The position numbers and the translations under genes are program-made. A DNA stretch of 64,000 bases, from positions 1 to 64,000 of the forward strand of contig VEPN01000010.1 in assembly GCA_012026835.1 (NCBI GenBank), written 5' to 3'. Of the stretch, positions 43,723 to 52,245 are shown one piece after another. This DNA is from Candidatus Methanoperedens sp. GTDB lineage: Archaea; Halobacteriota; Methanosarcinia; Methanosarcinales; Methanoperedenaceae. A model generated the notes under the pieces. The model had not been told where the DNA came from and searched no databases. It saw only the letters and a list, made by a program, of their open reading frames with translations. Within the stretch, counting starts at the first letter, position 1, and every line of letters begins with the position of its first letter.

Positions 43723-43980
43723 ATGACGATCAATGAGCTAATGCTGATAGTATTCCTGATAAACCTGCCATTCGGGTATATCAGAAGTAACTCTACAAAA
43801 TTCTCAAGAAAATGGATAATGGCCATACATATCCCCGTACCATTTGTGTTCTTATTGAGGATGATATCAGGCCTTAACTGGACTGTTATCCCTCTGCTTA
43901 TATTATCGGATATTGCCGGGCAATTTGCAGGCGGAAAGCTAAAAAGGCCTGGATCTATGAACCCGATCGAAAAAGCCTGA
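43723..43980 (+). CDS. Small hydrophobic membrane protein
   Basis: The 85-aa protein has three hydrophobic stretches (ELMLIVFLINLPFGYI, IPVPFVFLLRMISGL and VIPLLILSDIAGQFAGG). The family is not recognised. A ribosome-binding site is weak. It lies alone between two exported-protein genes. Confidence 0.6.
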   Translation: MTINELMLIVFLINLPFGYIRSNSTKFSRKWIMAIHIPVPFVFLLRMISGLNWTVIPLLILSDIAGQFAGGKLKRPGSMNPIEKA

Positions 43981-44112
43981 TTAGAGACTTTAAAAATCAA
44001 AAATAAAGCCTAATAATGGTTCAAATCCTGGAATTTCATTTTTGAAGTTTAACTGATTACCAAGGGAATGGTGCCATAACTTCAAATGAAATTGAAGTTA
44101 AAGATAAGCTTA

Positions 44113-44120
44113 TTTATATA
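44113..44120 (+). promoter_or_regulatory. TATA-box-like element for the beta-propeller lipoprotein
   Basis: TTTATATA stands 36 bases before the start codon; AGGTGAT is the ribosome-binding site. The spacing allows a short 5' leader of roughly 10-15 bases. Confidence 0.4.
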
Positions 44121-44155
44121 CACTTCAAGTATTGAAATAACGAACAGGTGATATT

Positions 44156-46357
44156 ATGGCAAAGAAAATCTTTATGATGTTTATTTTGCTGGTCATTGGT
44201 GCTGTGGTTTTCAGCGGATGCACCTACACGACTGGTAAAAAGCCAGTTAACGAAAGCAAAGACATAAAAACCCCGGATATAAAAATACCCGAATTGGGAT
44301 CAACACAGGGAATAAATAAATTCTCGTCTGTCCAGGAGATCCGGGAGTTCCTTAAAGCCAGCGCTGCAAGTTCAGGCAGAGATGACGTTGTAATGGGTAT
44401 CAGGGATGAAATGGGCGCAGTCAGGGTGCCGATGCCGGTGATGGCAACTCCTGCGATGTCCAAAGGGATGGCGGAGACAACTTCAGTCCAGTATTCAGGA
44501 GCGGCAGGAACATCCGATTACTCAAAAACGAATGTCCAGGTGGAGGGTGTGGATGAGGCGGATTTTGTAAAAAACGATGGAAAATACATCTATGTCCTTG
44601 CGCAGGACAAACTGGTGATTGTTGACGCTTATCCTGCTGAAAATTCAAGCATACTTTCCAGGATCGAGATAGAGGGCAGGCCAAAAGATATGTTCGTCGA
44701 TGGAGACAGGCTCCTTGTTTTCACTGAAGATAACAACGAAGTTTATGTATATCAGGAATACGATTACAGGCCTGTACCAAGATATACTCCAACGACTAAT
44801 GCGCTGGTGTACGACATCACAGACAGGAAAAAGCCGCAGCAGGTTGCAAATTACAGCATTAATGGTAATTATTTCAGATCAAGGATGATAGGCGACTATG
44901 TTTACTTCATCGTAAAGGATAATGTCTATTTTTATGATACTGTGGTAGATGTGCCCGTGATAAAGCAGGGCTCTCAAAAAATCCTTGCTCCGGATGTGTA
45001 TTATTTTGATAATCCAGAGCAAAACTATGTATTCCATACAATCGCATCCATCAACATAAAATCCGATAGGGATATAAACGCGAAGTCGTTCATGATGGGC
45101 TACTCCGACAACCTGTACGTATCAGGGGACAATATTTACATCACCTACAGGAAGAACCTGCCCTGGCAGTATTATGAAAAAGACCGTGAGGAGCGGTTCT
45201 ACAATGTTATTGTGCCGCTGCTTCCTGGAGATGCACAGAAAAAGATTAACGACATCAAAGGCAGCAACCTGAGCTCATACGAGAAGTGGGATAAAATTTC
45301 ATCCATACTTGAGGAGACCTACAACAGCATGGGTGAAAAAGAAAAGCTTGAATACATACAGAATGCAGCAAAGAATGTTGAAGAATACGAGGTAAAGCTG
45401 GCCCAGGAAAGGGAAAAGACCGTAATCCAGAAGATAGGGATCGAAAAAGGAAATATAGAATACAGGGCAAAAGGCGAAGTACAGGGGAGCCTCCTGAACC
45501 AGTTCTCAATGGATGAATCCGATGATTATTTCAGGGTCGCAACGACAACACAGTTCTGGACAGCAAAAGGTTCTGTGCAGTACAACAATGTTTACATAAT
45601 GGATAAAGACCTGGAAATTACAGGAACCCTGGAGAAAATCGCCCCTGATGAAAGGATATACTCGACAAGATTTATAGGGAACAGGCTTTACATGGTGACA
45701 TTCAAGAGGATGGACCCGCTGTTCGTTATCGACCTTTCGGACCCGAAAAATCCCGGGATACTGGGCGAGCTCAAGATACCCGGGTTTTCCGATTACCTGC
45801 ACCCGTATGATGAAAAACATATAATCGGCGTGGGCAAGGAAACGGGCGATACAGGATGGGGCGGGGTATCCATAAAAGGAGTTAAGCTTTCCCTGTTCGA
45901 TGTATCAGATGTCGGGAACCCAAAGCAGATAGATACATACGAGATCGGCACGGCAGGCACGGATTCCGAGGCGCTGAGGGACCATAAGGCATTCCTGTTT
46001 GACAAAGTGAAGAACCTGCTCGTTATTCCTGTCAGGGAAGTCACGGAGACAGGGCAGTATGATAGCAGATACGGCTATTACAGGCAGAAAGTATGGCAGG
46101 GCGCCTATGTTTTCGGTGTTACTCCTGAGGACGGCTTCAAGCTCAAAGGAAAAATCTCCCACCTCGATGAATACGAGGACCAGCAGTTCTACTGGAATTC
46201 ACCAGGCGCTGTCCGAAGATCACTGTACATGGATGATGTGCTTTATACCATCTCTGCAAAGAAGGTTTTGATGAACGGTCTTAAGGATTTAACGAAAATG
46301 AACGAAGTCGGGCTTCCTTTTGAGATGGACAAATACTATCAGTATGGGTGGAATTAG
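44156..46357 (+). CDS. Lipoprotein with a beta-propeller domain
   Basis: The 733-aa exported protein has an N-terminal hydrophobic helix ending in a lipobox, VVFSGC with Cys22. The rest matches the archaeal/bacterial beta-propeller family: GVDEADFVKNDGKYIYVLAQ, YSTRFIGNRLYMVTF, DPLFVIDLSDPKNPGILGEL, HPYDEKHIIGVGK. It is probably anchored outside the membrane for protein-protein contact. Substrate or partner unknown. It has its own promoter. Confidence 0.9.
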   Translation: MAKKIFMMFILLVIGAVVFSGCTYTTGKKPVNESKDIKTPDIKIPELGSTQGINKFSSVQEIREFLKASAASSGRDDVVMGIRDEMGAVRVPMPVMATPAMSKGMAETTSVQYSGAAGTSDYSKTNVQVEGVDEADFVKNDGKYIYVLAQDKLVIVDAYPAENSSILSRIEIEGRPKDMFVDGDRLLVFTEDNNEVYVYQEYDYRPVPRYTPTTNALVYDITDRKKPQQVANYSINGNYFRSRMIGDYVYFIVKDNVYFYDTVVDVPVIKQGSQKILAPDVYYFDNPEQNYVFHTIASINIKSDRDINAKSFMMGYSDNLYVSGDNIYITYRKNLPWQYYEKDREERFYNVIVPLLPGDAQKKINDIKGSNLSSYEKWDKISSILEETYNSMGEKEKLEYIQNAAKNVEEYEVKLAQEREKTVIQKIGIEKGNIEYRAKGEVQGSLLNQFSMDESDDYFRVATTTQFWTAKGSVQYNNVYIMDKDLEITGTLEKIAPDERIYSTRFIGNRLYMVTFKRMDPLFVIDLSDPKNPGILGELKIPGFSDYLHPYDEKHIIGVGKETGDTGWGGVSIKGVKLSLFDVSDVGNPKQIDTYEIGTAGTDSEALRDHKAFLFDKVKNLLVIPVREVTETGQYDSRYGYYRQKVWQGAYVFGVTPEDGFKLKGKISHLDEYEDQQFYWNSPGAVRRSLYMDDVLYTISAKKVLMNGLKDLTKMNEVGLPFEMDKYYQYGWN

Positions 46358-46406
46358 TTTTTTGTTCCAGCCCATTTTTTATTTTTAAATAAATTGTAAA
46401 TTTCAT

Positions 46407-46455
46407 CGCAAAGTTCGCGAAAATATTGCTGCTAAGCTTTGCGTTCTTCGCGCCC
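46407..46455. repeat. GCAAAG-type inverted repeat, shorter copy
   Basis: CGCAAAG (46407-46413) pairs with CTTTGCG (46437-46443), followed by TTCTTCGCGCCC, which resembles the right side of the element at 22601-22680. It is 50 bases past the beta-propeller stop, so it may also end the transcript. Confidence 0.5.
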
Positions 46456-46482
46456 TGGTATGAAAAACAGCACCATATAAAC

Positions 46483-46549
46483 AACTAACTGGCACGAACT
46501 GATACGAACCCTGATGGCATGAGTTCGTTTCAGTTCGTATTAGTTCGTT
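46483..46549. repeat. Imperfect 27-base inverted repeat of ACGAAC units
   Basis: The left arm 46483-46509 and right arm 46523-46549 pair over 27 bases with about five mismatches, several of which would be G-U pairs in RNA. Both arms are built of GTTCGT/ACGAAC units spaced about 10 bases. It lies in a 383-base gap between the lipoprotein gene and a short open frame; no other gene is visible there. Confidence 0.5.
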
Positions 46550-46740
46550 GTTAAAGTCTATTTTGTTGCTCTTTTTCGTGGTTGTCTGTGAACGATACAT
46601 GGCCGACTTTGCGGTGCCTATGTCCACCCCTTTTCATCAACAGGTAGTTGGACATTAAGCTTTAGAATGATCACCTTTTGATAAAACGATTATATTATAA
46701 GCTATTAGAAATATTGTTTTACAAAAGATTTGCATTATGT

Positions 46741-46896
46741 ATGACAGAGAGGCAAAAAAGAGAATTGATGGAAGAGACTTTGAAAAACCTGGACATCGAT
46801 GAAGATGATTTAAGAGAACTTGAGAAGATAAGAGAAGAGGTATGGAAAAAAGAAAAAACTAAGATTGGGCCGGTCTTAGATACAAACATTCTATAA
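46741..46896 (+). CDS. Short charged hypothetical protein
   Basis: The 51-aa acidic helical peptide (MTERQKRELMEETLKNLDID ... REEVWKKEKTKIG) ends 4 bases before the TPR gene. It could also start 21 codons upstream at 46678. It resembles coiled-coil or antitoxin-type small proteins; no family assigned. Confidence 0.4.
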   Translation: MTERQKRELMEETLKNLDIDEDDLRELEKIREEVWKKEKTKIGPVLDTNIL

Positions 46897-46900
46897 AATT

Positions 46901-48529
46901 ATGCCAGAAAGCAACAAAACCAACGAATTCCTGCAAAAACTCGCGCCCTGCATCGAGCGCGGAGAGCTTGAGAAGTGCGTGGAAGAGGCGGCGCGGCTGG
47001 CGGGAGAGATGGGGGTGGGGGCGGAGGAGCTATTTGGATTTTCAGCAAAAAAGAGTGTTGACGGAAAGTATGATTTTGCGTATGTGCTTGCGCTTGCGGC
47101 GGCTCATGATCTGGAAGGAAATAAAAAAGCAAGAGCTTATAATAGTGTAGCAAATGCCGCGCGGTATCTCAGAAAATTTGAAAACGCGGAACAAAAGTAT
47201 AAACTGGCAATTGATGCTGATCCGAAATATGGGGTGGCGCATTATAATTACGCAATCCTGCTATCGGAATTGAAAAGGAACGAAGAGGCAGAAGAACAAT
47301 ATAAACTCGCTATTGCCGTTGACCCGAACGATGCGTCGGCACATTACAATTATGCAAATCTGCTATCGGAACTGAAAAGGAACCAGGAGGCGGAAAAACA
47401 CTATCTGCTGGCAATTGAAATTAGTCAAAAAAGTGCAAAGGTGCAATTCGATTATGCAAAACTGCTACAGAGAGTGGAAATGAACAAGGAGGCGGAACAA
47501 GAGTATAAAGAGGCAATTGACTCCAACCCGAACCTTGTGGTGGCGCATGGAGGTTATGGTTTTCTATTGGTCGAAATGAACAGAAGAGAAGAAGCGCTGG
47601 AACATATAAATGAAGCATCAGACTTTTTATCTATAGTAGGGCTCGTTGTCGAGTCACATCTGCTCAAAGCATGGTTTTATCAGACGTTATCTGAAAAAAA
47701 TTTATCCCGAAAAAGATTTGGAGAGAGTGGCAAAGATGCAAATGAGGCTGGCGAGGAATACCTGAAAGCGGCGAGTATCGCAGAGGGATTTATGAAAGAT
47801 AATCTGATTATGCAGGGAAATGTACTTAAAGCAAAATCCTGCGTCAGGAAAATACCTGAAAAATCATGGTATAAGATTTTCTATATCTTTAAAAGCCCTG
47901 ATATTCCAGAATTAATAGAAAATCTGAAAAACGCAGCAATATATTATAAAAAAGCCTCCCTTTGTCCTATCGGGGAGAAAAAAGATGTCTGTAATGCGTG
48001 CTTTTTTTCTATGAATGTATTCTCAGATACTCTCGATGCAATGAGCGCTTTTATTAACGGAGATGATGCTGAAATAAACATAAATAAATGGTCAGACTCA
48101 TTGGAGCAGGCATACAAAATATATTCTGAAAAGAATCTAAATAAAGGTGTCGCACTTGTCGAAACTTTAAAACAATTAATAAAATGTGTCGATGAGCTGG
48201 CTGAACACCGAAAATACGGAAATAAAGTTAAGGAAGAAAAATTGGGAAAATGTCTCAACAATTTGATCGAGGTAAGCAATGAGATGGAAGGTGCTCTCAA
48301 GGTTATCGCCGAACATTCTGCCGAAGCTATTAGAGATTATGCGAAAAAACAAGGCATGGGTTTTGTCAAAGAAGAAAAAATTGAAAAGCCATCCGTTAAT
48401 AAATGGTTAATTGGTGTCTTAGTAGCCATTGTTTTGGGAATAATATCAAATCGACTGTTCTCATGGGATATTGATTTGAAAATATTTAGATTTTTTAAAT
48501 CTCTTTTCTTTGGTGCTGATATCCCATGA
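46901..48529 (+). CDS. TPR protein with C-terminal membrane anchor
   Basis: The 542-aa protein has about five tetratricopeptide repeats between residues 75 and 245 (HYNYAILLSELKRNEEAEEQ, HYNYANLLSELKRNQEAEKH). A helical region follows, and a C-terminal transmembrane helix (WLIGVLVAIVLGIISNRLF near 508-527). TPRs bind other proteins; the partner is unknown. The stop overlaps the TatD gene by 4 bases. Confidence 0.82.
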   Translation: MPESNKTNEFLQKLAPCIERGELEKCVEEAARLAGEMGVGAEELFGFSAKKSVDGKYDFAYVLALAAAHDLEGNKKARAYNSVANAARYLRKFENAEQKYKLAIDADPKYGVAHYNYAILLSELKRNEEAEEQYKLAIAVDPNDASAHYNYANLLSELKRNQEAEKHYLLAIEISQKSAKVQFDYAKLLQRVEMNKEAEQEYKEAIDSNPNLVVAHGGYGFLLVEMNRREEALEHINEASDFLSIVGLVVESHLLKAWFYQTLSEKNLSRKRFGESGKDANEAGEEYLKAASIAEGFMKDNLIMQGNVLKAKSCVRKIPEKSWYKIFYIFKSPDIPELIENLKNAAIYYKKASLCPIGEKKDVCNACFFSMNVFSDTLDAMSAFINGDDAEININKWSDSLEQAYKIYSEKNLNKGVALVETLKQLIKCVDELAEHRKYGNKVKEEKLGKCLNNLIEVSNEMEGALKVIAEHSAEAIRDYAKKQGMGFVKEEKIEKPSVNKWLIGVLVAIVLGIISNRLFSWDIDLKIFRFFKSLFFGADIP

Positions 48530-49374
48530 CCCCACCCCCCATCCCCATCCTCGACAACCACATGCACCTCAACCCCAGCGGCAGATGTCTCTCAGCAGTC
48601 CGCGAATTCGTGCGCGCCGGGGGGACGCACATAGTCCTCGTTTCGCTTCCGCCTTGGTCGCTGGGCATCGATATAAGCGCGCCCGAAGATTACAGGAAGG
48701 TCTTTGACAGGGTGCTTAAAATTGCGCGGCGCGCTGGGGAAGCCGAGAAAGTGAAGGTGTTCGTTGTTCTTGGGGTGCATCCTGCCGAATTGACGAAATA
48801 TTACGGAAGATTGGGGCTTTCGCGCGCAGTCGAGATAATGAAAGGCGGGCTTGAAGTGGCATGCGAATATGTGGATAACGGCAGAGCAATCGGATTAAAA
48901 TCCGGGCGTCCCCATTATGAGGTGGAACAGAAATTATGGGACGCCTCAAACGACATAATGCGCCATAGTTTTTATCTGGCAAAGGATTCAGGGTGCGCCG
49001 TGCAACTGCACACCGAGAGTGCCACAGAAGAAGGATTATCGGAAATCTCGGCAATTTCCAGGGATGCGGGATTATCTCCTGAAAAAGTCGTAAAACATTT
49101 CTCGCTCCCGCTGGTGAAGGCCTGTGAAAAAGCAGGTATTTTCCCAAGTGTCCTGGCAGGCGAAGATGCGATACAGAAAGCCCTTGCTGAAGGCACGCGC
49201 TTCATGATGGAAACGGATTATATCGACGACCTGAAAAGACCGGGCTCAGTGCTTGGGCCAAAAACAGTCCCGAAAAGGACAAAACAACTGATACCTGAAT
49301 GGGGAGAGGATGTGTTCTGGAAAATACATAAACATAATCCTGAAAAAGTTTACGGTGTAGAGATAGAAATTTGA
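48526..49374 (+). CDS. TatD-family metal-dependent hydrolase
   Basis: The 282-aa amidohydrolase-fold protein has the metal ligands in DNHMHLNPSG, GVHPAEL, AIGLKSGRPHY, QLHTES, KHFSLP and METDYIDD, the TatD-type set in its archaeal variant. TatD proteins are nucleases or related hydrolases; the substrate is unproven here. Translationally coupled to the TPR gene. Confidence 0.88.
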   Translation: MTPPPIPILDNHMHLNPSGRCLSAVREFVRAGGTHIVLVSLPPWSLGIDISAPEDYRKVFDRVLKIARRAGEAEKVKVFVVLGVHPAELTKYYGRLGLSRAVEIMKGGLEVACEYVDNGRAIGLKSGRPHYEVEQKLWDASNDIMRHSFYLAKDSGCAVQLHTESATEEGLSEISAISRDAGLSPEKVVKHFSLPLVKACEKAGIFPSVLAGEDAIQKALAEGTRFMMETDYIDDLKRPGSVLGPKTVPKRTKQLIPEWGEDVFWKIHKHNPEKVYGVEIEI

Positions 49375-49430
49375 CAAAAACCCTATTATCGCTAAATTTA
49401 TTGCTATCCTCAAAGAATTAAAGTTCCTTT

Positions 49431-50651
49431 ATGCGGGATTATCTTACTATCGATGACATCAGAACAAAAGGAAAAACTGTATTGTGCAGGCTTGATCTTA
49501 ACTCGCCTATGGACCCAAAAGGCATAATCCTGGACGACAGCAGGTTCAGGAGCCATATCACTACCCTGAAAGAACTTGAAGATTCCAAAATCGTTATCAT
49601 GTCCCACCAGAGCCGCCCGGGTAAAAGCGATTTTACAACAATGGAGCCTCATTCACGGTTATTATCAAGACTAATGCGAAGAAACATAGACTATATCGAT
49701 GATATATTCGGCTCAAATGCGCTGGAATCAATAATGAGAATGAACACTGGCGAGATAATCTTACTTGAAAACAGCCGTTTCTATTCAGAAGAATCCCTTG
49801 AGAGAAAACCGGAAGAACATGCGAAAACCCACATGGTAAAACGTCTTACAACTGTTTGCGATATTTTCATGAACGACGCTTTCTCGGTTTCCCACAGGTC
49901 GCATCTTTCAGTTACAGGCTTTACGCATGTACTGCCAAGCATCGCAGGCAGAGTAATGGAAAAAGAGATTGACTCCCTGAACAGGGGGCTTTCATGCAAT
50001 GAACGTCCATGCATATATGTGCTTGGGGGAGCGAAGGTGGACGATTCCATCAAAGTGACGAAAAACGTACTTGAAAAGGGAAGCGCGGATAAAGTATTAG
50101 TAACAGGGGTCGTCGCAAATGTATTCCTTGCGGCCTCAGGCGTTAATATCGGAAGCTCGAACATCAATTTTATAGAAAAGCAGGGTTATTCTAACCAGAT
50201 AGGCCTTGCCGGCGACCTTCTTTCACGATTCAAGGATAATATCTGGCTGCCTGTTGATGTTGCATTGAATAAGGATGATGAACGTGTTGAAGAAAAAGTC
50301 AGCAGACTTAATTCGGATTCACCTATCAACGATATTGGCATCGAAACGATGGTCAAATTCTCAAAGGAAATCAGCAGTGCAAAAACCGTAGTAATGAACG
50401 GGCCGGCCGGAGTGTTTGAAAAAGAGGCCTTTGCCCTGGGAACAAACGAACTTATCAGGGCTGGGGCCCAGGCAGGATTCTCGGTTATCGGGGGGGGGCA
50501 TATCGCTGCTGCGGCAGAAAAATCCGGGATTTCCGGTAAATTTTCCCATGTCAGCACAGGTGGAGGCGCCTGTATTGATTATTTAGCAGGTGAAAAACTG
50601 CCTGGGATTGAGGCGCTAAAAGATGCAGCCCGCAAATTCAGGAAAAAATAA
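49431..50651 (+). CDS. pgk: Phosphoglycerate kinase
   Basis: The 406-aa enzyme has VLCRLDLNSPMD near the N-terminus, SHQSRPG, MNDAFSVSHRSHLSVTGF and VLGGAKVDDSIKV, then the nucleotide site VMNGPAGVFE and STGGGACIDYLAG at the end. It interconverts 1,3-bisphosphoglycerate plus ADP with 3-phosphoglycerate plus ATP; in this organism it probably serves gluconeogenesis. Confidence 0.96.
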   Translation: MRDYLTIDDIRTKGKTVLCRLDLNSPMDPKGIILDDSRFRSHITTLKELEDSKIVIMSHQSRPGKSDFTTMEPHSRLLSRLMRRNIDYIDDIFGSNALESIMRMNTGEIILLENSRFYSEESLERKPEEHAKTHMVKRLTTVCDIFMNDAFSVSHRSHLSVTGFTHVLPSIAGRVMEKEIDSLNRGLSCNERPCIYVLGGAKVDDSIKVTKNVLEKGSADKVLVTGVVANVFLAASGVNIGSSNINFIEKQGYSNQIGLAGDLLSRFKDNIWLPVDVALNKDDERVEEKVSRLNSDSPINDIGIETMVKFSKEISSAKTVVMNGPAGVFEKEAFALGTNELIRAGAQAGFSVIGGGHIAAAAEKSGISGKFSHVSTGGGACIDYLAGEKLPGIEALKDAARKFRKK

Positions 50652-51222
50652 CGTATCAGGTTTTGATTTTACCGGCAGCATGAAAATGCTGGTAGGAGAT
50701 ATTGTAAAGACTCATCCGGATTTTAGCCATATTGCGCTTGAAAGTATTTTTATTGCAATATCCCCTTCAAACCGAAGGAGGGATGGGGTCGTCGCAAAAC
50801 TTAGGCCGTTACGATATGAAGGAGGCTCAAAGACACAGATTTGCCGCGGAACCAAATATACCTCCCCTGAAATCCAGATTAAAGGGAACGATATCCTGTA
50901 TATCGTTTATTTTCATTTACCACGTTTTCTTAATCACGGGGACCATAGGGACAAGCTGGAAACGGTATTGCACGAATTATACCATATTTCCCCTTTATTT
51001 AATGGTGATATCAGGCGATTTCCGGGAAAGAATTATGCACATGGCAATTCCAGGAAGAGTTACAACAGGCTGATATCGACATATACTGATGAATACATCA
51101 ACTCCACAACCAGACCCGAATTAAGCATTTTTTTGAAATACGGATACTCCGGGCTGAAGCGTAAATATGGCGCAATATACGGCGATATTATCCGTGTCCC
51201 GCGTTCAAAACCTGCAAGGTGA
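50623..51222 (+). CDS. Uncharacterised protein with an HExxH zinc-type motif
   Basis: The 199-aa product has VLHELYHISPLFNGD with an H-E-x-x-H pair, as in zinc metallopeptidases, followed by a His-rich stretch (GKNYAHGNSRKSYN). No full peptidase family was recognised. The ATG at 50623 overlaps pgk by 29 bases; ATG 50680 is a possible internal start. A metalloprotein role is an inference from one motif. Confidence 0.6.
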   Translation: MQPANSGKNNVSGFDFTGSMKMLVGDIVKTHPDFSHIALESIFIAISPSNRRRDGVVAKLRPLRYEGGSKTQICRGTKYTSPEIQIKGNDILYIVYFHLPRFLNHGDHRDKLETVLHELYHISPLFNGDIRRFPGKNYAHGNSRKSYNRLISTYTDEYINSTTRPELSIFLKYGYSGLKRKYGAIYGDIIRVPRSKPAR

Positions 51223-51254
51223 TTTACAATAATTGTGCAATAATTGTGCAATAA

Positions 51255-52124
51255 TTATGCGATATCTTTGGTGGTATCGATCTGAACGCCATCTCCGACC
51301 CTGAACTTGATCATTTCTGATGTCGGGACCCTGCCTCTTATTTTTGGTATTGACAGCTTGTTTGAGATTTTATCCGAATTTTTTTCAAGTTCCACATCAA
51401 ATATTACGTCGCATGATTTTAAGATCTCATTTTCAAGCGTCTTTTCATGCGTATCCTTGAGGCCGTATAAAAAAGTAACACAGTTGAGGTTTTTTGTTAA
51501 TTCATAAATCACATTTATGAGCCTTTTTATTATTCCAGGATTAACATTGAGGTTCAGGTAAAAAGAAAATGAGTCAAAGATCAGGTTTAAATCCTTTACT
51601 TCATCAGCCATTATCTTTTTCAGGTTATATTCCGTGAACTCCACTATCTTGGCATCAACAAATTCATTTCCTACATTATCCACCATTTCCCCATGAGGTG
51701 TTATATAATACTCACTATATACATCTATGAAAGTAATACCCTCTGATTTAAACCCGAAGTTCTTAATGTCACGAAGCACATACGCGGGACGTCTCTCATC
51801 TGAGAAGTAATAGGTTTTTCGGGCCTGCGTAAACTGGTATAAGAAAACTTCAGCCATGGATTTTGCATCAGCATATATATAAACGACCGAACCTGAAGGC
51901 AAACCCCCGCCCAGGGTACGGTCAAGAATAGATATACCTGTGGTGCGGTTAAGCTGTTGCTGGAGATCTGCAGGTACATTGGCAGGGGGAATTTCATTAA
52001 CTGCGGGTGATTTTGCCGGAACTTGTACCTGTGGGGCGGGAGCGATCCCATTAACTGCGGATTGTCCTGCGATAACCTGAGTTACTGGCGTCTGTTTTAC
52101 GCCTGCCTTTTTTACGCTGGGCAT
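51255..52124 (-). CDS. RecA/KaiC-fold protein with a degenerate Walker A
   Basis: The 289-aa protein has a Pro/Ala/Val-rich 55-residue N-terminal tail, then a KaiC/RadA-like core beginning GISILDRTLGGGLPSGSVVY. Where GxxxxGK(S/T) is expected it reads IYADAKSMAEVFL, so the P-loop is destroyed. The Walker B-like strand LNLIFDSFSFYL is kept. It may have lost ATP binding and act as a regulator or scaffold. It lies beside a TPR protein gene on the same strand. Confidence 0.75.
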   Translation of the reverse strand: MPSVKKAGVKQTPVTQVIAGQSAVNGIAPAPQVQVPAKSPAVNEIPPANVPADLQQQLNRTTGISILDRTLGGGLPSGSVVYIYADAKSMAEVFLYQFTQARKTYYFSDERRPAYVLRDIKNFGFKSEGITFIDVYSEYYITPHGEMVDNVGNEFVDAKIVEFTEYNLKKIMADEVKDLNLIFDSFSFYLNLNVNPGIIKRLINVIYELTKNLNCVTFLYGLKDTHEKTLENEILKSCDVIFDVELEKNSDKISNKLSIPKIRGRVPTSEMIKFRVGDGVQIDTTKDIA

Positions 52125-52245
52125 TTTTCATCCTCAACTTTTTTGTTCTTTATAATGTTATTTTTTAAACTTTATAAAGTTAGTCATCATGCTCATAATA
52201 TTAATGATGAAAAACCCGGTAAACAGGAAATTGCACTTAATATGT

